Assembly: GCF_002127325.2 (NCBI RefSeq)
Contig: NC_035434.2
Span: forward strand, 81,656,664-81,720,663
Source of the DNA: Helianthus annuus
Taxonomy: Eukaryota > Streptophyta > Magnoliopsida > Asterales > Asteraceae
Direction of reading: 5' to 3'
DNA: 64,000 bases
In this document: piece by piece, positions 46,701 to 56,263 of the stretch
How the letters are laid out: each line of letters begins with the position of its first letter
Position numbering within the stretch: position 1 is the stretch's first letter
Notes under the pieces: generated by a model
Database searches by the model: none
Told to the model about the DNA's origin: nothing
The model's input: the letters and a program-made list of their open reading frames with translations, nothing else
Made by a program: the position numbers and the translations under genes

Positions 46701-46928
46701 CGCTGTGGTCACTTAGGACATACAGCGAAACATTGTAAAACCAAGAAGTTTTCTAAACCAGAACATGATTTTCTTACAAACGTCACATATCAACTAAATT
46801 ATCTTAAGAAGTCTATTAAAAATCTGGTTGAGTCAACCGCCTATTTTTGGAAACAAAAAGAGGCCAACGTGGGTCAAAACCACGACAGATTCGAAATGAA
46901 GCAAATCTGGGTTCCCAAAACAAACTAA
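43722..46928 (+). CDS. gag: C Gag (large, 1068 aa, two CCHC knuckles)
   Basis: ATG 43722 follows GCAAAG. N-terminal copia capsid-like region (residues about 15-230, with a W-x-x-R start at WKTRI), a helical middle part, CCHC knuckle CYNCKNLGHFKRDC (about 375-388), a long charged coiled-coil-like part (about 530-630), a Ser/Glu/Asp/Gln-rich repetitive acidic tract (about 850-965), a second knuckle CFRCGHLGHTAKHC (about 991-1004) and the terminal motif QIWVPKTN before TAA. Much longer than a basic copia Gag. The frame is intact although pol and the 3' ORF of the same element are broken. It would form the particle and bind RNA. Confidence 0.85.
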   Translation: MSLNQLSPIAQAELETGTTTRPPKLKGAEDFSTWKTRIQSFFEYTDYNLWLSVTAGPHIPTVVRGNAVVANNDATTFTDEDKALIQRDRRAHAALTMALSTDDCNMFEEHRTANALWNALIEYYEGNEELIESKKDMVQKQYDMFCGVRGESLSDHISRFLNMMTKMKKAGNPVTNRAAIKKLLDSLPKEWSLQCMMIKKDFLKNPNPVTLSVLINTLRAFEMDVNKREMDTASYLPKSTQTSAGLKNVAFLASGGITPQASDLIYANASASASKAPQLVEKTITVDTQALKVSTENMALFNTFLSSYEALMSGELKKEMFTAEDMYQVDPDDMEEMDLNWQMAMITLRLKKFQDKTGKRLGLGKAGFDKSKLRCYNCKNLGHFKRDCPLLKEGNSETTPAVKQITVEENKNNASPSTPKALVVEDYDWSEEITEAKEQVNKALMAKISSESSSKQFGQQTAGIPKGDNTTDKGLKSILTSMESGEGKEHVSEKVSDQEKGKENIPAAAMKADSSKEKADKDLVNSIPLSFKEKLCTPSCVDVVAHYKSLNLEFEGQKDKALKFNNKLKQNEASYKRKLNSTLAEMQTLKEFAFRKDFIINDLTKRLDKALNEKNKLQIIIDKWNVSQKAFTDIKNCQRPTFVKDGIGYKDRHGNERKLFFPPHSKSYVPMSTPHPENDLINEKASVEQNEFCENETTANCSKSNADPIVCKEDVCDEDGDCGGSKIGGSKIGIGSSGDSYSTVNWFAWNCSRKNNIKDECNNLSRMDDCNGRVPKFKSSDDCKGHVPTFETRDREHCVSECHDLNYAFCDDKVVCESPVFVPELKRNSFGKFLTEEIPEFIPSRTGMTDSEKSVTKDHGNEDSSTTASEDEQRSESSSEDQTTSSESLESSSEDQPTNDESFKCSSSETIEDQDSESSNKDQSYNESSYEASEEQSSSEDNASESSFDSDSDEEYSEDESRVDKKMKKAESSRLSSHTSSSNTKRPRHKRCFRCGHLGHTAKHCKTKKFSKPEHDFLTNVTYQLNYLKKSIKNLVESTAYFWKQKEANVGQNHDRFEMKQIWVPKTN

Positions 46929-46929
46929 T

Positions 46930-49900
46930 TTGTATATTTTTGTATATCAGAATAAACTCCAGAAATGGCTTCGTATGCTCATGGAGTACATCTGGCATGT
47001 GGACAGCGGATGTTCAAGACACATGACTGGATTGAAGGAACTTCTGAAAAACTTTCGCTTCATAGATGGTGATTTCGTATCTTTCGCTGGAGACGAGAAA
47101 GGAGGAAAGATCGTTGGAGTAGGAGATGTGGTGTCTGAAGCCCTCACGTTGGAGAATGTCAACTATGTTCCGGAGTTGTGCTACAATCTCATGAGTGTCT
47201 CATAAGTCTGTGATAAAGGAATATCGGTGCTTTTCAATAACATGGAATGCTTGTTCCTCAAGCCCGGATATTTCCTGCTGAAATGATCATGCTCACTGCT
47301 CCAAGACAAAACAACACATACGTGCTCAATATGAAAAATCCCAAGACAAACGACAATCTGACCTGCTTGATCTCTAAGGCTTCAGAGTCAGAGTCACTGC
47401 TTTGGCACAGGTGATTGGGGCATGTAAATTTCAAAAATATGAACAAACTCTCTAAGTTAAACTTAGTAAGAGGTCTTCCGATTAAAGAATTCCCATTTTC
47501 TGAAAAATGTATAGCATACGCCCAGGGAAAGCAACACAAGAAATCGCACAAGTCCAAAGCAGTGAATACGATCACTGCGCCTCTTCAATTGATGCATATG
47601 GATCTTTTTGGTCCAATTAGTGTTAAAAGTCTTGCTAAAAGTTCTTACTGTTTGGTGATGACAGATGATTTCTCTCGGTTTTCATGGGTCTATTTTCTTG
47701 AAGCAAAAAGCGAGACAGCTGAAGTTCTCAAATCGTTCATCCCGCTGATTGAAAACGTGACCAAACTAAAAGTGAAGTCGATCAGAAGTGACAATGGGTC
47801 CGAGTTCAAAAATCAAACCTTCATATCCTTCTGTGCAAAAAAGGGAATTCATCTCCAATACAGTGTAGCCAGAACTCCCCAACAAAATGGAGTCGCTGAA
47901 CGCAAGAATAGAACGTTGATCGAAGCTGCACGAACCATGCTGGTGGATTCAAAACTTCCAATCATCTTCTGGGCAGAAGCCGTAAATACAGCATGCTACG
48001 TTCTGAACAGGGTACTCATTGTAAAACCACATGGAAAGACTGCATATGAACTTCTCTTCTAAAGAAAGTCGCTCATTAACTTCTTCAGACCATTTGGCTG
48101 TTCGTGCACCCTTCTAAACACTCAGGAAAATCTCATCAAATTTGAAGCAGTGGGTGATATCTGCTACTTCATGGGGTATTCATCCACATAGAAGGCCTAC
48201 CGTGTTTACAACAAAAGAACGAAGATGGTGATTGAATCATACTATGTTGACTTTTAAGAAGGAAACTACACCAACATTGGAAGTACTCCTGATTGGTTCT
48301 ACGATGTGGGTGTGATTTTTAACACCTTTGAAATTCCGGAAGTGGTCCCAGAAACAGAACATGTTGAAGACACTCAAGTTGAACCACTGTTTGACTCATC
48401 AGACATTGGTTTAACTCCGTTTACCGCCCGTCTATCTCCATCAACTGCTGATCCCATTCTGGCTGTGAATGAAGCAACTGGTTACACTTCGCCTGAGAAC
48501 ACCCAAGAAAACGGTGCTTCTTCTTCACAGGTGAATGTGGATGAACCAACTCAAGAAGATGATCCACCAGTGATTTACGTGGATGAACACTTCACCAACC
48601 TTCCGCAGCAGATTGAGTCTCTGACAAATGCCGGATACAAGACAAATCGAAATCATCCTCTTGAAAACGTCATAGGCGCTGTCGAAGAAGGAGTTCGTAC
48701 ACGCGGGCAGTCGTCAAGCATCAACAAAGGTCTCTTTGCAGCTTTTCTTTTGCAATCCGTTCCACGAGACATCGAAGATGCTATTCAAGACTCTAGTTGG
48801 GTCCAGGCCATGCAGGAAGAGCTATCTCAATTCAGGAAGCTTAAAGTTTGGGAATTAGTAGATTTACCTGAAGGAAAGTTTCCAATTGGTACTAAATGGG
48901 TCTTCCGTAACAAGATGGATGATCGTGGAGTGGTAATCAAGAACAAGGCCAGCTTGGTGGTACAAGGTTTTCGTCAGGAAGAAGGGATTGACTACGAGGA
49001 AGTATTTGCTCCGGTTGCACGACTGGAAGCAATCAGAATATTCCTGGCATATGCATTATATAGAAATTTCAAAGTTTTTCAAATGGATGTAAAAAGTGCT
49101 TTTCTTTATGGGAAAGTAAAGGAATAAGTCTACGTATGTCAGCCTCCAGGGTTCGAAGATCCTCATTTTCCAGGTCGCTATTTCAAGTTGGACAAAGCGC
49201 TCTATGGTCTTCACCAAGCTCCACGTGCTTGGTACGAGACTTTGTCAACTTACCTGTTAGAGTGTGGGTACACCAGAGGAAAGATCGACATGACTCTCTT
49301 CACCAAAAAGACCGGGGAGGATGTAATGCTGGTTCAAATCTATGTCGACGATATCATCTTCGGGTCAACTAACGAGGCGTTATGCAGAAAATTCGAGACC
49401 ATCATGAAGGCAAAATTCGAAATGAGTATGATGGGAGAGCTGAATTTCTTCTTAGGGCTAGAAGTGAAGCAAAAGGAGGATGGGATTCTCATTATCAGGC
49501 CAAGTACATTCGGGATATTCTCACGAAGTACAACATGAACGACTGCAAAGTTGCAAGCACCCCATTCGCCTCTCAGACAGAGCTCACTCTCGATCCTCAA
49601 GGAAAACCAGTAAACAAATCCTTTTATCGCTCAATGATCGGTTCTCTGATGTATTTGACAGCTAGCAGGCTGGACATTATGTGGGCAGTCTGTCTTTGTG
49701 CTCGATTTCAAACAAATCCCAAGGAATCTCACGAAACTGCCGTAAAGCGTATCTTCCGCTATCTCAAAGGAACTCCGAAACTAGGTCTTTGGTATCCTAA
49801 AGATAGTAATTTTGATCTTATTGCATATTCTGACAGTGATCATGCAGGTTGCAAAGTAGATCGCAGGTCTGTATCAGGAGGATGTCAATTCTTGGGAAAT

Positions 49901-50293
49901 CGTTTGATCTCATGGCAAAGCAAGAAGTAGACAACGGTGTCCACCTCAACCGCTCAGGCAGAATACACCGTGGCCTACAGTTGCTATTCACAAGTTCTTT
50001 GGATACAAAATCAGCTGTTGGATTATGGAATCAACATCATGAAGACTCCTATATTCATCGACAATGAAGCATGTCTGGGAATTGTGAAGAATCCCATACA
50101 CCACTCAAGAACAAAGCACATTGAAATTCGAATTCACGCAATTCGAGATGCCTACGAGAAGGGGTATATTCAAGTGGTGCCAGTGGATACAACACAGCAG
50201 CGGGCCGACATTTTCACGAAAGCCTTTGATAAAACCCGATTCAACCAGCTGGTAACCTGGTTGGAAATGGTTAATTTCCTTGAATGGAAATGA
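46930..50293 (+). pseudogene. pol: C Pol (PR-IN-RT-RH), broken
   Basis: Protease start WHVDSGCSRHMTG near 47000; stop at 47203 in SVS*VCDKG; frame change about 47270; stop TGA at 47412 in WHR*LGH; integrase with MDLFGPI and SDNGSEF and TPQQNGVAERKNR (47415-48060); stops at 48060, 48189 and 48255; RT from about 48780 ([19 protein letters not shown]), stop 49125; YVDDIIFG near 49341; frameshift near 49490; RNase H to QSKK followed by TAG at 49928, then TVSTSTAQAEY and an end at 50293 (VTWLEMVNFLEWK). Most stops replace codons where Gln or Arg is expected in the family. Not functional as it stands. Confidence 0.92.
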
Positions 50294-50438
50294 ATCTTGT
50301 GATCCAAATTGTTTGTAAATAGTTAAAAAAAAATGTTTGTTGAGAGTAAAACAAGTATAGAAAAATGCTGCCCACCAAAAAGATTTTCTGTTTAAAATTT
50401 TATTTTCGGGCAAATGGACTCACGAAAATAAAGATTTT

Positions 50439-50449
50439 AGGGGGGATAT
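50439..50449 (+). other. Internal purine tract of C (copy of the terminal tract)
   Basis: AGGGGGGATAT, exactly the same 11 bases as the terminal tract at 55437-55447 that abuts the 3' LTR. It lies 146 bases after the end of pol. Confidence 0.8.
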
Positions 50450-50783
50450 GATCAGAAAATCCAAAAACAGATGCTTATGTCTGACTCCTGCTAGAGGAAA
50501 TGATAGAAAATTGCTAACACTTTGTCATTTCTTGCAAAAACAGAAAACAAAAAGAAATCAGGGTACCAAGCAACGACGTGTCGGTAGATTCAGCAACACC
50601 GACGAGTAAAGTGCTGTTAGAGAGCAAAACATAAAGACTACACAAGAATTCTGGCTTTTCTCAGGCATTACGCATCTCAGTGGGTAACACGTTGCGGCAT
50701 ATGGCTTAATGGTCTTGAATCTTGCGTTGACAGATTGCCAAAGTCTGAGATTTCGGGTCTTTATATTGGTATTTCATTCGGAG

Positions 50784-50843
50784 GATATCATAGTCGCTCT
50801 TCTGTTGCATCCAGATACATGCTGACCTAGACGCTATGATATT
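50784..50843 (+). other. Predicted RNA stem-loop cassette C1
   Basis: Outer stem GATATCATAG (50784-50793) with CTATGATATT (50834-50843), ten pairs including one G-U. Inner GCAT...ATGC hairpin. Flanks CTTCTGTTG and TGACCTAG. Sequence of the outer stem is unrelated to that of B1. Confidence 0.65.
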
Positions 50844-50948
50844 CTTTTAATAATAAGTGCCTTAAAAAAAGGCCAAACCCCTCCTAATAAGAGCCATCTT
50901 TGGCCAAAACCCTTCTCATAATAAGCGCCATTTTTGGCCAAAAAACTT

Positions 50949-51008
50949 AGATAGATTAGTTTGGTAACTCTGCTGTACGGTAGTACTGACCTGTTCACCG
51001 TACTATCT
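50949..51008 (+). other. Predicted RNA stem-loop cassette C2
   Basis: Outer stem AGATAG/CTATCT, middle pairing GGT-AAC/GTT-ACC with bulges, inner hairpin GTAC-GGTA-GTAC (50975-50986). Flanks CTCTGCT and TGACCTG. Confidence 0.6.
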
Positions 51009-51019
51009 GTCCTAGCCCT

Positions 51020-51076
51020 CGATAGTTCTTGGGATCTCTGTTGTACGAAAGTACAAACCTGATCTCCACTCTATCG
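51020..51076 (+). other. Predicted RNA stem-loop cassette C3
   Basis: Outer stem CGATAG/CTATCG, middle stem TGGGATC/GATC-T-CCA with one bulge, inner hairpin TTGTAC-GAAA-GTACAA (51041-51056) with a GNRA loop. Flanks TCTG and ACCTGATC. The best formed of the five. Confidence 0.7.
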
Positions 51077-51200
51077 TTGAAAAGAATGAAACCAATACAC
51101 TCGCCTGTTATGAGGAATCTTTGTGCATACCTTGATCGCGGGGGTATGTCCTGATGTGGGACTCACGGGGGCATAATGACTCTATTCTCAATAGCTTGTG

Positions 51201-51660
51201 TGGGGGCCATCGAAGACTTGTCAATATTACCAAAAACATGATAAAAGCGCTCTCCGAAGGCATGTTGAAAGAAGGATGCATGGATTTAAGCGGACAAACA
51301 TACTGACAGTTTTTCTTGTGCCCTGGTTAGTAAATATTAATAATAATAAATAAAGAATTTGGCAAGTGTTGGCGATATGATCTTCTGCAGGTAAGTTCGG
51401 TGAGCGTCGAATATTTCAAGAAAATCAGCATCAAATGGAACCTCCCAGAGCTGGAAATTTGAAGTTCGGAGTCAAAATGGCCTAAATCGTATTAAGTTTG
51501 TGAATATTTTGAAATAAATAATATTTTAAACAAGACTGGGCACGTTTTACGAGAAAGTTTGAAATAAACGAGCGAAATTAAAAATTGTTTTGAAATCCTA
51601 CACAGGCGGCGAAATTAAGATACCAGCAAAATTATTATTTCGCTAGATATCCTAATCTCC
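51201..51660 (+). other. C spacer without features
   Basis: No ORF or clear motif except the first few AGCGAAATT motifs from about 51569. Confidence 0.5.
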
Positions 51661-52688
51661 ATTATAATATCTTTAACCGACCAAATCTTCAAACACTTTT
51701 CAAACTCTTCAACAATTATCTCTCTAAACGGTTTCTTACTAAACGGTTTCTTACTTTCATCTGTCATTATCCTCATTGATTCAGATCGATTAGTCAGAAC
51801 AAGATCTCAGGTAAACTGTTTCATACAACACTTGATCATCATCTACGCCTTCAACATTCATTGTTTCAGATCTAACTTGAATGATTTGAATCTCCTTAGT
51901 AATGTTCTTATGTTCTTAACCTTGTTTAATTGAATCGATAATGCGTAGAATATGCTAAGAATAGACTGAGCCGGTGTCGATGATATACCTTTGTGCATGA
52001 TCCAAACTTTTCTGTGACCATGTTGAACGATTAAATCGATATGAACAGTTGGGGGTTTTGAAAGGGTTTATCAAGAAAAACATGATGGAAGCGAAATAAA
52101 CATGAGCACAGCGATGGTAGCGAAATAACCCTGGTCACGGAAGATCAAAAGTATCGAATGCGAGTTCGAGCAATTAGCGGATTAGTCTAGTTTGCTCGTA
52201 TAGCGGTCTAGACTAAGATCTTCGCTGATGAATCGGTTTCCTAAACAAAACTTTGTCATCGCTATGTTCGCTAGCGAATTTAACCGATAAACAAGCATTT
52301 GATCTGAGTTGTTGCCGACTTAGTCTACCGGGCCACTAGCGAACTCAGCGAATACAGAGACCAAGCCAGTCAGCGACATCAGCGAGGATTTCAGTCTGAT
52401 CAGTCAGCGAAATCAGCAACGATGATCAATCATCGTTGCCGATGAGAGTTCGGGATCTCGACCACTGGCACCAGGGAAGACAATCAGCGACCCGACAGCG
52501 AATTTATGCACAAAATCAAGTTTTTTTTTAATTTTTTTTAACTAATTTCTTTAATTCTTTTAACCAAATATCTTTCAAAATACTCTTCAAAATATCTTTG
52601 TAAATACTATGTGTGTATAACTTCTCTTGCAAATATTTATTTTCTCAAGCTATTTCTAACTTGCCTCGTTTTTCTTGTCTAAAGCAGG
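51661..52688 (+). promoter_or_regulatory. Possible own promoter/leader of the C 3' ORF, with predicted intron
   Basis: ATTATAATATC at 51661, a pyrimidine-rich stretch, then AAGATCTCAG/GTAAACTG (donor at 51811) and CTAAAGCAG (acceptor at 52687) directly before ATG 52689. The 877-base segment between holds about sixteen AGCGA(A) motifs (about 52085-52505). The layout TATA, CT-rich leader, intron, ATG looks like that of a plant gene. No transcript evidence. Confidence 0.45.
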
Positions 52689-55379
52689 ATGGTGAAGAAT
52701 ATAGAATGGGATAAAACGTCGAAGCATAATCAAAGCATCAATCTGGATGAAGTGCCACAGGATTTTGAGGATGCAGCTAGATGGGTTCGATCAAGCAGAA
52801 TTGGATACGCGGTCGAAACAGCCGTTAAAGTATACAAAACTAACATCCGAGAGTTCTGGGAAAATGCGAAGCCTGAAACAATCAATAACACAAGAGGGAT
52901 GTCTTCAACTGTGCGCAACAAATGAATAGAGGTGACTGAAGAAAGAATTCGAAAAGTTTTAAAGCTGCAAGACAACGCAAACGACCCAATTTCGCTAAAG
53001 AAAGATGATATCTTGGATGGATTTCGGGGAATGGGATATGTTGGAGACTTTCGGCACAAGAATGAGATTAAAAGGGGTGCACTCACAAGGGACTGGAGGT
53101 TCATAGTTCACGTATTTGCTATGAGTTTAGTTCATCGCAAAGGTGGGTTCGACGGATTAAATTTGGATTGGTCAGCAGCTATGTTAAATTTATGTGTGAA
53201 TCAAAAGTTCAACATCTCTGGTTTAATCTTCAACAATATGCTGGAAAATGTCAGTGGACCGACTTGGGTGATGTATCCAAGGTTCATTCAAATGCTAATC
53301 AATGACCAATACAAGGATGCTTCAAACGATGGAGATCTTTAAAAATTTCATGTTCCTACAAGTCGTCAGTACACAGAAATCAAGACTAATGAATGGGTGT
53401 TGTTACACGACTGGATGTATCGAGCTGAAAGATTGCCTTTAGTAAAGGAAGCGTATAGAATATACAAGGAGGCTATTCGAGAAAAACAGCAAAGAGCTGC
53501 TCAAGAGCAAGCTGAGGCAGCTGCAAAGGAAGAACGCTTGAAGGGAAAAAGGAAAGAAAAGCAGGCTGCTGAAGATGAGCCACCTAAGAAGAAAAAGGCA
53601 TCTGAAAGTACTGAAAGATTCATGGGTGCAAGCATCAGGGCGGCCGAGTCTGAAGAACATCGCCAGCATATCAAAGATATGAGAGAAATTCACGCCCTGC
53701 AAGAAAAGGAAAAGAGGGAAAAGAAACTCAAGCGAAAAGAAATATCAACCTCCAAAAGACCAGAGACTGTTACTGAAGAAGTTCAATCACTGAACGATTT
53801 TGTAGATGCGTTGATTGTTGATCCTGATGAAGCCTCAGCAAGCAAGGGTTCGTCCAAGGTATCTCCTGTGAAACCGACCAGGTTCTCAAAGCCACCTGTC
53901 CCTCCACAAAGGGTTCGTCCCTTTCAAGAACTCTATGATAAACTGATCAAAGATACCGGTCCCTATGTTGCCAAGGAAATCTGTCTGCTGAAAAACCAAG
54001 TAAACGACACAAACTTTCTGTGAGAAAAGATTAAGGATCAACGAAAGAAAAATAAAGAGATGAATGCCTACATGGCTAAGCAATCCAAGTTTATCAGATT
54101 TCAGCAGATGGGGTTAGAGAAAATGTACAGAATGATGAAAAATGTGTGCGAGCAGTTGAAAATAAAGCCCATGTTCTCCTTTGATGAAATCTTCGACTTT
54201 GAGTCCTTCATACAGGAAGAAACTGCCAGAAAAGAGAAAGAAGCTGAGGGTAAGAAAAGACGCCTGGAATCGGTTGAAAAGGCAACTGTGGGAGATGAAA
54301 GGGATGAAGAGGAAGTGGACCGAGATGATATGCCGGCTAGATTCATCGAATGGGGTCTGGAAGAAGAAGTACTTTATGAGCAAGAAAATGGAAAAACTTT
54401 CTCTCCTCAGCATCCAGAATGGTTCAAGAAAGAAAGAGAAAGACTCCCTGATTTTTATCAGGTGATAACTGTCGAAAAGAGTGAAGCTACTGAAAGAATC
54501 ATTAGCTAGATGTACGACAACCTGAGAGGAATGTTTGTGGTTAAAAGACGTGATGGCGTGATTCAGTACTTTCAGACCGGATTTGATCTCTTTACACTTC
54601 CCAGGTGGGATTTGCGTGAGCTTGGTCGCCTGGAGATTCTAAATCCAGAAGAAAGAGGCATCGGCAGAGACTTTGAGCGGATAATCGCTAAAGAAAGCAA
54701 CAAGGGTTTCCCTAATCATACTCCACAGTGTCCAAGACGTAGAGTGTCGAAAACAACCATTGATCCAGTAACAGGGAAGGGAAAGGTGACGTGGGTGATC
54801 AACCCTGCCAAAGTGGTCACGAGAATCAAACTCCCTGATGAAATTCCTGTTGCCCTCAACAACTTCAAAAAATTGTTCTATGATAGCAAAACAGGTGAAG
54901 CTGTGATCAGATCCAACAAAAATGTGGATATTCGTATCTTGGATCCTATGGATGTTTTTATGTTTGGGCTCTCAGATCTAACATTGTTGAATGCTAGCCG
55001 CATAAACGTGGGAGCTGGTAATGCAAATCTGGAGGAGGCTGCACTATTTCAGAGAGCGGTAGAGAGAGCCTGGAAGTTAAAGAGGGAAATGCTAGATTTG
55101 GTAGACAAGATTGAGAAAAGAAAAGAAACCGAAGAAAAGAAAAAGGAAGCGAGGAAGAAAAAGAAACATGAACGTAAGAAAGAAAGAACCCCTGCTTCAA
55201 CAACTGAACCTACCACAACATCACCACCTCCAGCCTCATCCACATATGAGGCCACTTTGGAGGATCAACCAATTTGTGAAGCTGCAACTACTCAAGAAAC
55301 TCAGACTGCGTCAATTGAGACCGAGGCACCACCCGAAATGACAACAAATGAAGAAAACCCACAGAGCCTGAAAAGCTAG
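52689..55379 (+). pseudogene. C 3' ORF (env-position protein), four in-frame stops
   Basis: A single frame of 897 codons without any frameshift but with TGA 52923, TAA 53340, TGA 54021 and TAG 54507. The part 52932-53340 (GYVGDFRHK...WRFIVHVFAMSL...NQKFNISGLIFNNML...MYPRFIQMLIN) resembles the protein I know from 3' ORFs of copia elements in composites. Then come a Lys/Glu/Ala-rich coiled-coil (about 53480-53750), further charged helices, and a Thr/Pro-rich tail. I see no signal peptide or membrane segment, so an envelope role is not supported by sequence. All four stops fit C-to-T change of CAA, CAG or CGA. Function unknown. Confidence 0.75.
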
Positions 55380-55436
55380 CTACAGAGAATCCAGCGGAAA
55401 CAACTGAAGAATGAAAAGACAAGTATGCAACGATCT

Positions 55437-55447
55437 AGGGGGGATAT
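55437..55447 (+). other. Terminal polypurine tract of C
   Basis: AGGGGGGATAT immediately before the 3' LTR; the presumed plus-strand primer. Confidence 0.85.
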
Positions 55448-55906
55448 TGTTGGATCTTTTGAGATCGTTGATACTTGTGTTGGATTAGTTTTAATTATAG
55501 TTTGTAGCAATTTTGATAGTATAAGGGCTTATTTTGTAATTCTCTAGAATTAGGCTTCCTGACCTAGTGTAGATAAGATTCCAGCAAATTTATAAATTTG
55601 CTGGCTAGTCAGGAACACTATATATAGCCCTTGTATTGTAACCAACTTAAGCTTTTGGCTCTTGAATGAATATTGGTGTTGTTTACATTCTATCATTGAT
55701 CTTGTGCTCAAATCTGATATCCAAGGTGTTCTATTGATTTATTTCTTTGTTTGGATTCAATACAACACTTGTTGTATTCATTAATCCATTAGCTTCACCT
55801 TCATCTTTGATTATTCTTGACTTTTCATATCTCAAACACTTAATCAATAGGTGCTTTGGGTTAAAACAACCAACCACTGTGATCCGGATTGATTTTGGGA
55901 TCTACA
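55448..55906 (+). repeat. 3' LTR of C
   Basis: Same length as the 5' copy, seven substitutions by eye, then CATAT. Confidence 0.95.
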
Positions 55907-55911
55907 CATAT

Positions 55912-56258
55912 GTTCCTGATTCCGCCCGAAGTGTCTAGGTCCTGATTTCGCCCGAAAGGTTAATACCTAATTCCGCTCCTGATGGTGATTCCGCTTATAC
56001 ATGTTAGAGCGGAATCAGGTCGTCTATATATAGCTGTGTCACTTGGAGCGAAATCATAGTTCTAGGTGTGTGTGTTGTCTTCCGGTGAGCCACGAAGTGC
56101 TGCCGAAGTGTTGTCAGGCTTGTAAACAGTTTACAGATCAATAAAACAACAGTTTAAAGTGAATACGGCTGAGATTGCACCAAAACATTAGTTTCCGCCT
56201 CTTGTTTTGGGTAAAAACTCTTCTGATAGACTCGTTCGGGTCCTAAACTGGTCCTACA
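55912..56258 (+). repeat. 3' LTR of B, second part
   Basis: Continues the B LTR after C (GTTCCTGATTCCGCCC...GGTCCTACA), with a shorter GT run than the 5' copy. Followed by ATGGT, the B target duplication. Confidence 0.92.
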
Positions 56259-56263
56259 ATGGT

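Larger units (their letters stand above)
50570..51200 (+). other. C structured non-coding region with three RNA cassettes
   Basis: A hairpin GTCGGT...ACCGAC (about 50581-50604), a box TCTGAGATTTCGGGTCTTTA (50744-50763) like that of B, then cassettes C1 (50784-50843), C2 (50949-51008) and C3 (51020-51076). Three tandem 30-35 base units with GCC...GGCC pairs lie at 50851-50942. No ORF of interest. Confidence 0.7.
42514..55906 (+). mobile_element. Copia element C with extra 3' ORF
   Basis: LTRs of 459 bp each (seven differences by eye), flanked by CATAT. Order: LTR, primer site, motif-rich leader, long gag, PR-IN-RT-RH with stops, internal purine tract, RNA cassettes, second motif-rich leader, long 3' ORF, polypurine tract, LTR. 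The long Gag with two CCHC knuckles, the WVPKT end of Gag and the 3' ORF suggest the SIRE-type copia group. Decayed by stops but nearly free of indels in gag and 3' ORF. Confidence 0.93.
16352..56258 (+). mobile_element. Copia-type, gag-only element B (split by D, E and C)
   Basis: LTRs 16352-16847 and 42371-42513 plus 55912-56258, flanked by ATGGT on both sides. Own sequence: LTR, primer site, long motif-rich leader, a large broken gag (17388-20633 and 30365-30800) and a 3' non-coding part (40552-42370). I find no protease, integrase, RT or RNase H that belongs to B; all pol sequences inside its limits belong to D, E or C. It would depend on another copia element. About 13 differences over ~490 aligned bases make it the oldest LTR pair here. 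Confidence 0.85.

Noticed and set aside
52689..55379. True envelope glycoprotein in C
   Set aside because: No signal peptide, no membrane segment and no Cys-rich ectodomain seen; only the position is env-like.
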